From Bacteroidetes bacterium GWA2_31_9b (GTDB lineage: Bacteria > Bacteroidota > Bacteroidia > Bacteroidales > UBA12077): DNA of 16,786 bases. A model generated the notes under the pieces. The model made no database searches. It had not been told where the DNA came from and saw only the letters and a list, made by a program, of their open reading frames with translations. The position numbers and the translations under genes were made by a program. Every line of letters starts with the position of its first letter. The stretch's first letter is position 1. Shown here piece after piece: positions 8,115-14,995 of this stretch. The DNA lies in NCBI GenBank assembly GCA_001769005.1, contig MENE01000141.1, forward strand, positions 822 through 17,607, in the 5' to 3' direction.

Positions 8115-9833
8115 ATGAAAAGAATTAACTATTTAGCGTCTTTCTTATTTGCAGCGATTATATTAAGTAGTTGCGGCGGATTAGATAAAATGAAAGAAGA
8201 AGCTTCAAATCTTAAGTACAATGTTACTCCTGCTGTGTTGGAAATGCACGGTGGTGTAGTAAAATATGCTATTACTGGCGATATTCCTGCTGAATGGTTC
8301 AACAAAAGTTGTACAGCAGAATTTACTCCAGTTTATAAATTTAATGGTGAAGAAGTTAAATTAGAAGCAAAGACATTCCAGGGCGAAAAAGTAGAAGGTA
8401 ATAATAAAGTTATTGCTTTTGAAACTGGCGGATCTATAGACTTTGCAGGTCAATTTGATTATAAAGAAACAATGCGTGTTGGTGAATTACACATGGGCGT
8501 TATTGCTACTTTAAAAGATAAAAATTTAGATTTAGGTACTATTAAATTAGCTGATGGTATTATTTCAACTCCATTATTAGTTGAAAAAAATCCTATGGCA
8601 ATTACTTTTGAAGATAATTTTCAAAGAGTTAGTGCTGAAACACAAAATGCTGATATTCACTACCAAATTCAACGTTCTGATGTTCGCAAAACTGAATTAA
8701 CTGCTCAGGATGTTAAAGAACTTGAAGCATTTGTTAAAGAAAGTGTTGAAACTGCTAACAAAAAATTCAAAGGAATTGAAATTTCAGCTTACGCTTCACC
8801 AGATGGACCTGAAGCTTTAAACGAAAAATTATCTGCTGATAGAAAAAAATCTGCAGATCAGTATTTGGCTAAAGTTGTTGGTAAAACTAAAATGAGTAAA
8901 GAAGATGCTACAGCTATTTACCAAATGAAATCAACTGCTGAAGATTGGGATGGATTCAAAAAATTAGTTGAGGCTTCAACTATTCAAGATAAAGATCTTA
9001 TTTTGCGTGTTCTTTCTATGTATTCTGATCCTATTGTTCGTGAAAAAGAAATTAAAAACATTTCTGCTACATACAAAGTATTAGCTGACGAGATTCTTCC
9101 ACAATTAAGAAGATCAGAAATTGTTGTTAATGTTGAAAAAACTGGTTTAAGCGACGAAGAAATTATGGCTTTTGCAGCAAGCAACCCAGATACATTAGGT
9201 TTAGAAGAAATTTTATATGCAGGAAAATTAGCTCAAACAATTGAAGAGAAAGCTAAAATTTATACTGCTGCTACAGTAAAACATCCAACTTGTTTTAGAG
9301 CATGGAATAACTTAGGTTATACTAACATCATGTTAAATAACTTAACTGATGCAAAAGCAAATTTCGATAAAGCAAATGAAATAAAAGCTAACGATCCTAT
9401 TATTACAAATAACTTAGGCGTTGTTGCTTTCTTGAATGGCGATAAAGAAAATGCTCAGAAATTATTCTTAAGTGCTACTGATGCTGGTAATTCAGTTGAT
9501 TATAACTTAGGTATTATTAAAATAATGGATGGCGAATACGAAGCTGCAATTAATTATTTCCAGAACCATACAACTTTCAATACTGCATTAGCAATGTTAT
9601 TAGCTGGTAAAAACGATTCAGCTATGAAAACTATTGATGCTGTTGAAAAAGATTATGCAATGAAATATTATTTGAAAGCTGTTATTGCTGCTAGAATTGG
9701 TAACGAAGGTGTTGTTTTAGAAAATCTTAAAACTGCTATTGAAAAAGACAACAGTTTAAAAGAATTAGCTAAAACTGATTTAGAATTCAGAACTTTCTTT
9801 GCTAATGACGTTTTTAAAGCATTAGTTGAATAA
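8115..9833 (+). CDS. Lipoprotein with OmpA-like segment and C-terminal TPR-like repeats
   Basis: This 572-residue predicted lipoprotein has a signal with lipobox LSSC, so Cys20 is the likely lipidated residue. Residues ~35-175 are beta-rich and resemble no domain I can name. Residues ~182-255 look like the start of an OmpA C-terminal peptidoglycan-associated fold: an IHYQIQRSDVR strand, a helix, the strand IEISAYASPDGPEALNEKLS (221-240) and ADRKKSADQYL (241-251), which parallels the OmpA GxxDxxGxxxxNxxLSxxRAxxV pattern. Residues ~380-545 contain TPR-like helical hairpins (AWNNLGYTNIMLNNLTDAK, 396-414; NNLGVVAFLNGDKENAQKL, 432-450; GEYEAAINYF, 473-482). Similar proteins are common in Bacteroidetes, but I know of no defined role. 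Codon choice is strongly TTA, GAA, AAA and GCT, suggesting high expression. The gene is monocistronic, bounded downstream by a strong terminator. Confidence 0.85.
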   Translation: MKRINYLASFLFAAIILSSCGGLDKMKEEASNLKYNVTPAVLEMHGGVVKYAITGDIPAEWFNKSCTAEFTPVYKFNGEEVKLEAKTFQGEKVEGNNKVIAFETGGSIDFAGQFDYKETMRVGELHMGVIATLKDKNLDLGTIKLADGIISTPLLVEKNPMAITFEDNFQRVSAETQNADIHYQIQRSDVRKTELTAQDVKELEAFVKESVETANKKFKGIEISAYASPDGPEALNEKLSADRKKSADQYLAKVVGKTKMSKEDATAIYQMKSTAEDWDGFKKLVEASTIQDKDLILRVLSMYSDPIVREKEIKNISATYKVLADEILPQLRRSEIVVNVEKTGLSDEEIMAFAASNPDTLGLEEILYAGKLAQTIEEKAKIYTAATVKHPTCFRAWNNLGYTNIMLNNLTDAKANFDKANEIKANDPIITNNLGVVAFLNGDKENAQKLFLSATDAGNSVDYNLGIIKIMDGEYEAAINYFQNHTTFNTALAMLLAGKNDSAMKTIDAVEKDYAMKYYLKAVIAARIGNEGVVLENLKTAIEKDNSLKELAKTDLEFRTFFANDVFKALVE

Positions 9834-9851
9834 CGTTGAAATTATATATTT

Positions 9852-9881
9852 AAAAAGGTGGTTCAATTGAACCACCTTTTT
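9852..9881. terminator. Bidirectional intrinsic terminator (30-bp perfect palindrome)
   Basis: Positions 9852-9881 form a perfect palindrome centred between 9866 and 9867, with core GGTGGTTCAATTGAACCACC and A5/T5 flanks. It works as a hairpin plus U tract in both directions. It serves the + strand lipoprotein gene (stop at 9833) and the converging methyltransferase gene, whose stop codon (9881-9883) overlaps its edge by one base. Confidence 0.92.
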
Positions 9882-10420
9882 TATTTTATATCGAGTTTTA
9901 TTTTTTTATACAATTCCCAGAGTACAATACCTGCGCTTACTGAAATATTAAACGAATGCTTTGTCCCAAATTGAGGGATTTCCACACAGTAATCACTTAT
10001 ATTTATTATTTCTTGCTGCACACCTTTAACTTCATTTCCAAAAACAATTGCATATTTTTCAGCAGGTTGTACATTAAATTTTTCAAGTGAAATTGAATCT
10101 CGAACTTGTTCAATGGAAATAATTAAATATCCTTTTTTCTTAAGTTCGTTTATTGCATCAAGTGTATTTTCGTAATATTCCCATTTAATTGATTCAGTAG
10201 CACCTAGAGCTGTTTTTTGAATATCGCGGTGCGGAGGAGTTGCTGTAATACCACATAAATTTATTTCTTCTATTACAAATGCATCTGAAGTTCTGAACAC
10301 ACTCCCAATATTATTTAAACTCCTGATATTATCTAAAACTACAACAATAGGTGTTTTCTCTGAATCCTTAAATTCATCAACACTTAGCCTGTTAAGCTCA
10401 TTGTTCATTAATTTTCTCAT
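9881..10420 (-). CDS. SPOUT (SpoU/TrmH-type) RNA 2'-O-methyltransferase
   Basis: This protein should methylate a ribose 2'-OH in tRNA or rRNA using S-adenosylmethionine. The three SpoU motifs are present, numbered from the chosen start: DNIRSLNNIGSVFRTSDAF (30-48), FGNEVKGV (127-134), and IPQFGTKHSFNISVSAGIVLWEL (148-170), which forms the trefoil knot. At 179 residues it is a minimal SPOUT domain with no RNA-binding extension, and the substrate cannot be assigned. The frame stays open upstream to an ATG at 10528, but that would overlap sucC and add a 36-residue stretch unlike the family. An exact -7 box at 10504-10497 would also put the transcript start downstream of that ATG. I therefore choose the ATG at 10420; one at 10408 is the alternative. 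Confidence 0.92.
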   Translation of the reverse strand: MRKLMNNELNRLSVDEFKDSEKTPIVVVLDNIRSLNNIGSVFRTSDAFVIEEINLCGITATPPHRDIQKTALGATESIKWEYYENTLDAINELKKKGYLIISIEQVRDSISLEKFNVQPAEKYAIVFGNEVKGVQQEIINISDYCVEIPQFGTKHSFNISVSAGIVLWELYKKIKLDIK

Positions 10421-10450
10421 TCTGGGATTTCTTATTTTATAATCTAAAAA

Positions 10451-10482
10451 TTGGTTAAATGTATAAAAAATCAATAATTTCG
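10451..10482 (+). promoter_or_regulatory. Weak candidate promoter for sucC
   Basis: TAATTTCG (10475-10482) differs from TAnnTTTG at one position. TTGG (10451-10454) lies 20 bp upstream as a possible -33 element. Predicted transcription would start about 27 nt before the sucC ATG. It is the best + strand candidate in the divergent gap, but it is not a strong match. Confidence 0.3.
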
Positions 10483-10496
10483 TAAAGATTAAGTTA

Positions 10497-10504
10497 CAAA
10501 AGTA
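10497..10504 (-). promoter_or_regulatory. -7 promoter element for the SPOUT methyltransferase gene
   Basis: Read on the minus strand, 10504-10497 is TACTTTTG, an exact TAnnTTTG match and the same octamer as the rpsO box. The predicted transcript would begin near 10490, about 70 nt before the chosen start codon at 10420. TTCG at 10531-10528 is a weak -33 candidate, 23 bp away. The element lies only 12 bp upstream of the sucC ATG on the opposite strand. Confidence 0.55.
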
Positions 10505-10516
10505 AATTTTAAAACT

Positions 10517-11704
10517 ATGAATATTCACGAATATCAGGCAAAAAGCATATTAAAACAATTTGGGGTTGCTGTACCTGAAGGAATAGTTATTGATAATCCA
10601 AAAGATGCAGTTAATGCTGCTAAAATAATAAAAGAAAAAACAGGTATGGATACATGGGCTGTAAAAGCTCAAATACATGCAGGAGGAAGAGGAAAAGGAG
10701 GCGGTGTGAAAATTGCTAAATCATTAGATGAAGTTGAAAAATTTGCTATAGATATTATCGGAATGAATCTGATTACTCATCAAACTGGTCCAGAAGGGAA
10801 AAAAGTAAATAAGGTACTTATTGAACAAAGTATTTATTATCCTGGAGAAAGCAAAATTCAGGAATTTTATATGAGTGTTTTATTAAATAGAGCAACCAGT
10901 CGAAATATTATTATGTATTCAACCGAAGGTGGAATGGATATAGAAACTGTTGCCGAAAAAACACCTCATTTAATTTATAAAGAAGAAATTGATCCAAAAG
11001 TTGGAATACAAACATTTCAAGCTCGTAAAATAGCTTTTAATCTTGGACTAAATGGCGAGGCTTTTAAAGGAATGGTTAAGTTTGTAATATCACTTTATAA
11101 TGCTTATGAAAAAAGTGATGCATCGTTGTTTGAAATAAATCCTGTTTTTAAAACTTCAGATAATAAAATATTTGCAGCTGATGCAAAAGTAAATATCGAC
11201 GATAATGCATTGTTCCGTCACCCTGATTATGAAGCCATGCGAGATATTTCTGAAGAAAATGCTGATGAACTTGAAGCAGGTAAGTACAATCTTAACTTTG
11301 TTAAACTTGATGGTAATGTAGGATGTATGGTTAATGGAGCAGGTTTAGCAATGGCCACTATGGATATTATTAAACTTGCTGGTGGCGATCCGGCAAATTT
11401 CCTCGATGTGGGAGGTTCTGCTAATGCTCAAACTGTAGAAGCTGGGTTTCGAATTATTTTAAAAGATCCAAATGTAAAAGCTATACTAATTAATATTTTT
11501 GGTGGTATTGTTCGTTGCGATAGAGTTGCTCAAGGAGTTGTGGATGCATATAAAGCAATTGGTACTATTCATATTCCTGTAATTGTTAGGTTGCAAGGTA
11601 CAAATGCTGCAGAAGGCAAAATATTGATTGATAAATCTGGATTAAAGGTTTATTCAGCAACTACTTTGCAGGAAGCTGCTGATTTGGTTAAGAAATTGGT
11701 ATAG
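10517..11704 (+). CDS. sucC: Succinate-CoA ligase (ADP-forming), beta subunit
   Basis: This is the nucleotide-binding subunit of succinyl-CoA synthetase in the TCA cycle, which couples succinyl-CoA to succinate with ATP (or GTP) synthesis. The 395-residue length is close to E. coli SucC (388). The N-terminal ATP-grasp start MNIHEYQAKSIL (1-12), the glycine-rich GGRGKGGGVK (56-65), the metal-binding FEINPV (205-210) with DAKVNIDDNALFRH (222-235), and the C-terminal ligase domain GNVGCMVNGAGLAMATMD (267-283), FLDVGGSAN (295-303) and INIFGGIVRCD (325-335) are all intact. The partner sucD is not adjacent; a small exported protein gene follows after 20 bp. sucD must lie elsewhere for the enzyme to work. 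Confidence 0.97.
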   Translation: MNIHEYQAKSILKQFGVAVPEGIVIDNPKDAVNAAKIIKEKTGMDTWAVKAQIHAGGRGKGGGVKIAKSLDEVEKFAIDIIGMNLITHQTGPEGKKVNKVLIEQSIYYPGESKIQEFYMSVLLNRATSRNIIMYSTEGGMDIETVAEKTPHLIYKEEIDPKVGIQTFQARKIAFNLGLNGEAFKGMVKFVISLYNAYEKSDASLFEINPVFKTSDNKIFAADAKVNIDDNALFRHPDYEAMRDISEENADELEAGKYNLNFVKLDGNVGCMVNGAGLAMATMDIIKLAGGDPANFLDVGGSANAQTVEAGFRIILKDPNVKAILINIFGGIVRCDRVAQGVVDAYKAIGTIHIPVIVRLQGTNAAEGKILIDKSGLKVYSATTLQEAADLVKKLV

Positions 11705-11724
11705 TTTTATTATTTATCTGTTAA

Positions 11725-12273
11725 ATGAGAATAAAAGAAAATATATTTTTTATCTGTGTTGTTCTATACTGTTGCTTATTATCTAATATAGAATTAAAAG
11801 CCCAAAGTAGTATTTCTGTTGGATTTGGAATACCTGATTATATTAATGCAGGATACCGTTATCATAAAGAACAAATGGGATTCGGATTATCCATTGGAGC
11901 ACTTCCAACAAGTAATGAAAATATATTTACCGGAAGAGCTGGTTTTCTATATCATTTTTATGGAAAAAGAGTTTATTCATTGATAAAACCATGGTATATA
12001 AATCCTGGAATTGCATATAACAGTGTAAACTTTAATTCTCATTTTGATCAATATTTAATGATTGATATGAGAATTGGACGAGAGTTTTCATTAAATCACT
12101 TTTGGGGAATTTATTCAGAAATAGGGTTGTTTTATATTTTTTGGAAAGACGTTCAAGAAAAGGATTTTAGTTTTGCATTTGATTATAATTCTCCGATTAT
12201 TCCATCTGTAAATATCGGTATTTATTATCGTTTTCCAGAAGGATGCAATTGTCCAAAACCCAGAAAACATTAA
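11725..12273 (+). CDS. Small exported protein, probable outer-membrane beta-barrel
   Basis: This 182-residue protein has a signal peptide (hydrophobic core about 6-21, cleavage probably after KAQ at 24-26). The mature part is rich in alternating aromatic and glycine strands, for example SISVGFGIPDYINAGYRY (29-46), MGFGLSIGAL (51-60), TGRAGFLYHFYG (69-80), GIYSEIGLFYIFW (127-139) and SVNIGIYYRF (161-170). That is the pattern of a small outer-membrane beta-barrel, with an estimated six to eight strands. After the last strand comes a short tail, PEGCNCPKPRKH (171-182), with two close cysteines. I do not recognise the family and assign no function. It starts 20 bp after sucC with no terminator between, so it is probably cotranscribed, without an obvious metabolic link. 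A hairpin follows. Confidence 0.75.
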   Translation: MRIKENIFFICVVLYCCLLSNIELKAQSSISVGFGIPDYINAGYRYHKEQMGFGLSIGALPTSNENIFTGRAGFLYHFYGKRVYSLIKPWYINPGIAYNSVNFNSHFDQYLMIDMRIGREFSLNHFWGIYSEIGLFYIFWKDVQEKDFSFAFDYNSPIIPSVNIGIYYRFPEGCNCPKPRKH

Positions 12274-12284
12274 TAAAACAAAGA

Positions 12285-12324
12285 AGAGGCTGTCCTCTAA
12301 ATATCTTTTTAAAGGACAGTTTCT
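12285..12324. terminator. Bidirectional hairpin between converging genes
   Basis: A 12-bp stem pairs 12285-12296 with 12313-12324, with core CTGTCCT/AGGACAG and two G-T wobbles in the outer part, and has a 16-nt A/T-rich loop. It lies between the converging stops at 12273 and 12334. T-rich sequence follows on both strands but is interrupted on each, so it is a weaker terminator than the others here. Confidence 0.6.
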
Positions 12325-12333
12325 ATATTACTT

Positions 12334-13599
12334 TTACCATTTTACAGGTTTTCTTCTAATTGGCATTGTCATGCAACGTGCACCACCACCACCACGAGGA
12401 AGCTCCGAACCTTCAATGGTTATTACATATTTTTTATAATTGTTTGGATCAATCTTGCCTTTAATAATATCGTTTGCTTTAATAACTTCAAAACCATTCT
12501 TATTTAATTCTTCAATGGTTGATGTATTTCTTTCGTATCCAATAACTTTTCCAGGGCCAATAGCAAAAAAGTTAGCCCCACTATGCCATTGTTCACGTTC
12601 TTGTGTCCATAAATCTTTTTTGCCGCCACAGAAAACTGGTTTTAAATCCATTCCAAGATTTTTTAATGCAGATACCATATTTTCTTCGTTGCTAATTTTA
12701 GTAACTTTTCCATTATCAACCTGAATATGGATGGTTTCAAATCGGTTTACTTCCAGAATTAATGGTTCATAAACCATACATTTGTCTGTATCCAGAAAAG
12801 TAAAAACCATATCGAGGTGAATAAATGATTCAGGTTTATACGGTAATTCCTGAACAAGAATATGTTGTTTCCCATTCTTTTGATTGATAAGTTTTTCTAA
12901 AATAAAATCAATTCCTTGCGATGTTGTTCTGGTTCCTTGTCCAATACATAAAATATCGTCGCGGGCAATTAATACATCGCCACCTTCAATAGTTGTGTTA
13001 GGTGTAAAGCTTCCGCTATTTAAAGGATTAATAGTTTTTGTAACAAAAATCTCATGGTAATCAAAAATTGCTTCCATAATTAATGATTCGCGCTCACGAA
13101 CTGTATTTGCCATTCGTCCGATTAATACTTCGTTGAGCATTGAAATAGCTGAGTCTCGTGTGAAAAAGAAGTTATGTAAAGGTGGTAATGAATATCGCTC
13201 TTTACTTAAATATTTTGTAAGTGTATTTTTTTCTTCAATTACACCTTCTATTAATTGCCTTGAAAGTTCTTTGGCTTCAAGAGAAAACAGATGTTTATTT
13301 AAAAATTGTTTTTGCTCATATTTGCAAATTTTATGTAGAAGTGTTTCTTTAACTTTCTCATTCTTTAAAATATCTGTTAGTAAATCAGCTACTTGAAATG
13401 TTTTGGTTAATTTGCTTAATACTCCATTTAACTGAGAATATTCTTTTCTTGCAACATTTAAATTTAAAATATCGCTATACAATGCTCTTTCTGCATTTTG
13501 GGGTGTCATATTTTCAACTTCACTACCCGGTGTATGAAGAATTACTCCTTCAAGTTCACCAATTTCGGAGCTTACATCGATATGAATTTTTGATACCAT
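12334..13599 (-). CDS. arcA: Arginine deiminase
   Basis: Arginine deiminase hydrolyses L-arginine to citrulline and ammonia. The 421-residue protein keeps the guanidino-group-modifying fold and, by comparison with the Pseudomonas enzyme, its catalytic residues: Asp149 in FFTRD (145-149), Glu205 in IEGGD (204-208), His261 and Asp263 in HLDMVF (261-266), and nucleophile Cys409 in RGGGGARCMTMP (402-413). The N-terminal EIGELEGVILHTPGSE (12-27) and EQWHSGANF (336-344) are also typical. None of the usual partner genes (arcB, arcC, arcD) is adjacent. Upstream on the same strand, after a 125-bp A/T-rich gap, is the operon encoding a two-part LysO exporter. On the minus strand the gap contains a near-match promoter (TAATTTTA, 13642-13635, with ATTG 21 bp upstream) and no terminator, so both separate transcription and readthrough are possible. 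Confidence 0.93.
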   Translation of the reverse strand: MVSKIHIDVSSEIGELEGVILHTPGSEVENMTPQNAERALYSDILNLNVARKEYSQLNGVLSKLTKTFQVADLLTDILKNEKVKETLLHKICKYEQKQFLNKHLFSLEAKELSRQLIEGVIEEKNTLTKYLSKERYSLPPLHNFFFTRDSAISMLNEVLIGRMANTVRERESLIMEAIFDYHEIFVTKTINPLNSGSFTPNTTIEGGDVLIARDDILCIGQGTRTTSQGIDFILEKLINQKNGKQHILVQELPYKPESFIHLDMVFTFLDTDKCMVYEPLILEVNRFETIHIQVDNGKVTKISNEENMVSALKNLGMDLKPVFCGGKKDLWTQEREQWHSGANFFAIGPGKVIGYERNTSTIEELNKNGFEVIKANDIIKGKIDPNNYKKYVITIEGSELPRGGGGARCMTMPIRRKPVKW

Positions 13600-13724
13600 A
13601 TTATTATTTTTTATGTTAAAAAGAGAAAGGATTGTAAAATTATGAATTGTTCGTTAATATATTCAATAAAAAATAGTTAATAATTTTTGTAATTGAAAAT
13701 TGAAATCATAAAAAACTTAAAATA

Positions 13725-14321
13725 TTATAAAATAATTTCAATTAGAAATGGAACTAGAATAGTTAATACAACACCACTAAATACTGATATTATTGCATAA
13801 TCTGAGCCAATATATTTTGTTATTACCGGCAGTGTTGTATCCATGGCAGTTGCTCCACCTGAGGCAATTGGGGCAAGTTTTCCAAAATATCGTGCAAAAA
13901 CCGGAGTAAGCAATAAAGTTATTATTTCACGTGTAATATTTGAAAGCAATGCTATTACACCAAGTGTTTCATTTGATATTTCAGATATAAGTACACTTGA
14001 AAGGCTATAATAACCAAAACCGGAACCTACTGCCAATGAATCAATGAGAGAAAGGTTGCTTTGTAAAAGTGAGAATAAAGAAACACCTATATATGTTCCT
14101 GTAATTACTGATAACGGAACAAATAAGATTTTAAAATTAACTTCTTTTATAAGAGTTAATGCTTTTTTATTGCATCCAATCCCAATGCCTACTAAAAACA
14201 TGAGCAAATACAAGGCATATAAACTATAATCATTTTGAAACAGATGCTCAGGTAAAAACCTGTAAATGCCGGTTATAACTCCAGCAACAAAAAAGGCCAA
14301 TATTATTAAACTTCCTTTCAT
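13725..14321 (-). CDS. lysO: LysO family lysine exporter, large (C-terminal) part
   Basis: This 198-residue membrane protein corresponds to the C-terminal two thirds of LysO/YbjE (former DUF340), which exports L-lysine and the toxic analogue thialysine in E. coli. About six hydrophobic segments are visible. Family signatures are VGSGFGYYSLSSVLISE (98-114), the NITREI stretch (128-133), GKLAPIASGGATAMDTTLPV (147-166) and the C-terminal hydrophobic helix. Its first ~90 residues resemble the separate 90-aa upstream protein, including YLLMFLVGIGIGCNKKA (38-54). The ATG overlaps the upstream stop as ATGA, which implies translational coupling. Single-gene LysO is about 299 aa; the two genes here total 288. 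Substrate is inferred from family, and other cationic amino acids are possible. Confidence 0.88.
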   Translation of the reverse strand: MKGSLIILAFFVAGVITGIYRFLPEHLFQNDYSLYALYLLMFLVGIGIGCNKKALTLIKEVNFKILFVPLSVITGTYIGVSLFSLLQSNLSLIDSLAVGSGFGYYSLSSVLISEISNETLGVIALLSNITREIITLLLTPVFARYFGKLAPIASGGATAMDTTLPVITKYIGSDYAIISVFSGVVLTILVPFLIEIIL

Positions 14322-14590
14322 TTATTCTTGAAAAATAGATGATATACCAACCAAGCACATAAAATACTACCACCCACAGCAAATAATGTTAAGGAAATTG
14401 CTAGCAATCCAATTTTATCAAAATTTGCAACAATTTTTTCGTTAGCACCTACTGATAATCCTAGTAAAAACAATAATAAATATATCGACCAATTAGTTAA
14501 AAACCCTGTAAGCTTTATAAATTTTTCCTTTGAATGAAAAATCCATCCAATGGTTATTCCAAAGCCCATAAGTACGAGAACTATAATCAT
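14318..14590 (-). CDS. LysO family lysine exporter, small (N-terminal) part
   Basis: This is a 90-residue integral membrane protein with three hydrophobic segments (about 1-18, 34-49 and 60-86). It matches the N-terminal part of single-chain LysO. The segment YLLLFLLGLSVGANEKI (37-53) mirrors YLLMFLVGIGIGCNKKA in the downstream 198-aa partner, so the two proteins share an ancestral repeat. It should form a complex with that partner in the inner membrane. The gene overlaps its neighbours at both ends: its ATG shares one base with the DUF454 stop (TAATG), and its TGA overlaps the large-subunit start (ATGA). The arrangement looks evolved rather than a sequencing frameshift, because both reading frames end and begin cleanly. 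Confidence 0.85.
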   Translation of the reverse strand: MIIVLVLMGFGITIGWIFHSKEKFIKLTGFLTNWSIYLLLFLLGLSVGANEKIVANFDKIGLLAISLTLFAVGGSILCAWLVYHLFFKNK

Positions 14591-14988
14591 TATTCTTTTG
14601 TTGATTTAAATGATAAAATATGCCAACTTACTGCTATAGCAATAAACAAAAGTAACAATTTTAGGTAAAATTGTTGTACCACAAAGAAAATTGATGCAAG
14701 TATAGTAATCCATAATAAAAGTAACGACATTATTTTTGATCTTTTTGATATGGTTTTATGATGAATATAATTTTGAATATGTGTTCCCAGATATCTGTGA
14801 TTTATTAACCAATTATAAAGTCGTTTTGAGCTTCGCATAAAAAGTGCAGCCGATAATAATAAAAATGGAGTTGTAGGCAATAAAGGTAAAAATATACCTA
14901 TTATTCCTAGTCCTAACGAAATTAATCCGAGTGAAACAAATAATAACTTAATTGCTTTATTTGTTGAATGATTTATTTTATTTTTCAC
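14590..14988 (-). CDS. DUF454 (YbaN-like) inner membrane protein
   Basis: This small inner membrane protein of the YbaN family has no established biochemical function. Numbered from the GTG start chosen here it has 132 residues, close to the ~125 of YbaN. The signature GIIGIFLPLLPTTPFLLLSA (28-47) and LFMRSSKRLYNWLINHRYLG (49-68) are clear. A first hydrophobic segment covers about 14-48, and two more cover 86-104 and 108-126. The frame stays open upstream to an ATG at 15066, but that start would overlap the preceding CDGSH gene by 71 bp and add residues unlike the family. The GTG at 14988 lies 8 bp after that gene's stop and fits better; an ATG at 15036 is another option. The gene sits between the Fe-S protein and the LysO pair in one operon. 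Confidence 0.82.
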   Translation of the reverse strand: MKNKINHSTNKAIKLLFVSLGLISLGLGIIGIFLPLLPTTPFLLLSAALFMRSSKRLYNWLINHRYLGTHIQNYIHHKTISKRSKIMSLLLLWITILASIFFVVQQFYLKLLLLFIAIAVSWHILSFKSTKE

Positions 14989-14995
14989 AACATGG

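Noticed and set aside
9881..10528. Longer methyltransferase ORF starting at the ATG at 10528
   Set aside because: It would overlap sucC, its extra 36 residues look like translated A/T-rich spacer, and a -7 promoter box lies inside it.
12440..13619. Plus-strand open frames opposite arcA
   Set aside because: They are shadows of the arginine deiminase reading frame and carry no recognisable motif.
14310..14330. Programmed or sequencing frameshift joining the two LysO genes
   Set aside because: The junction is a standard ATGA stop/start overlap with a clean start on the downstream gene, and two-gene LysO is known in this phylum. No slippery heptamer with a downstream structure is visible.
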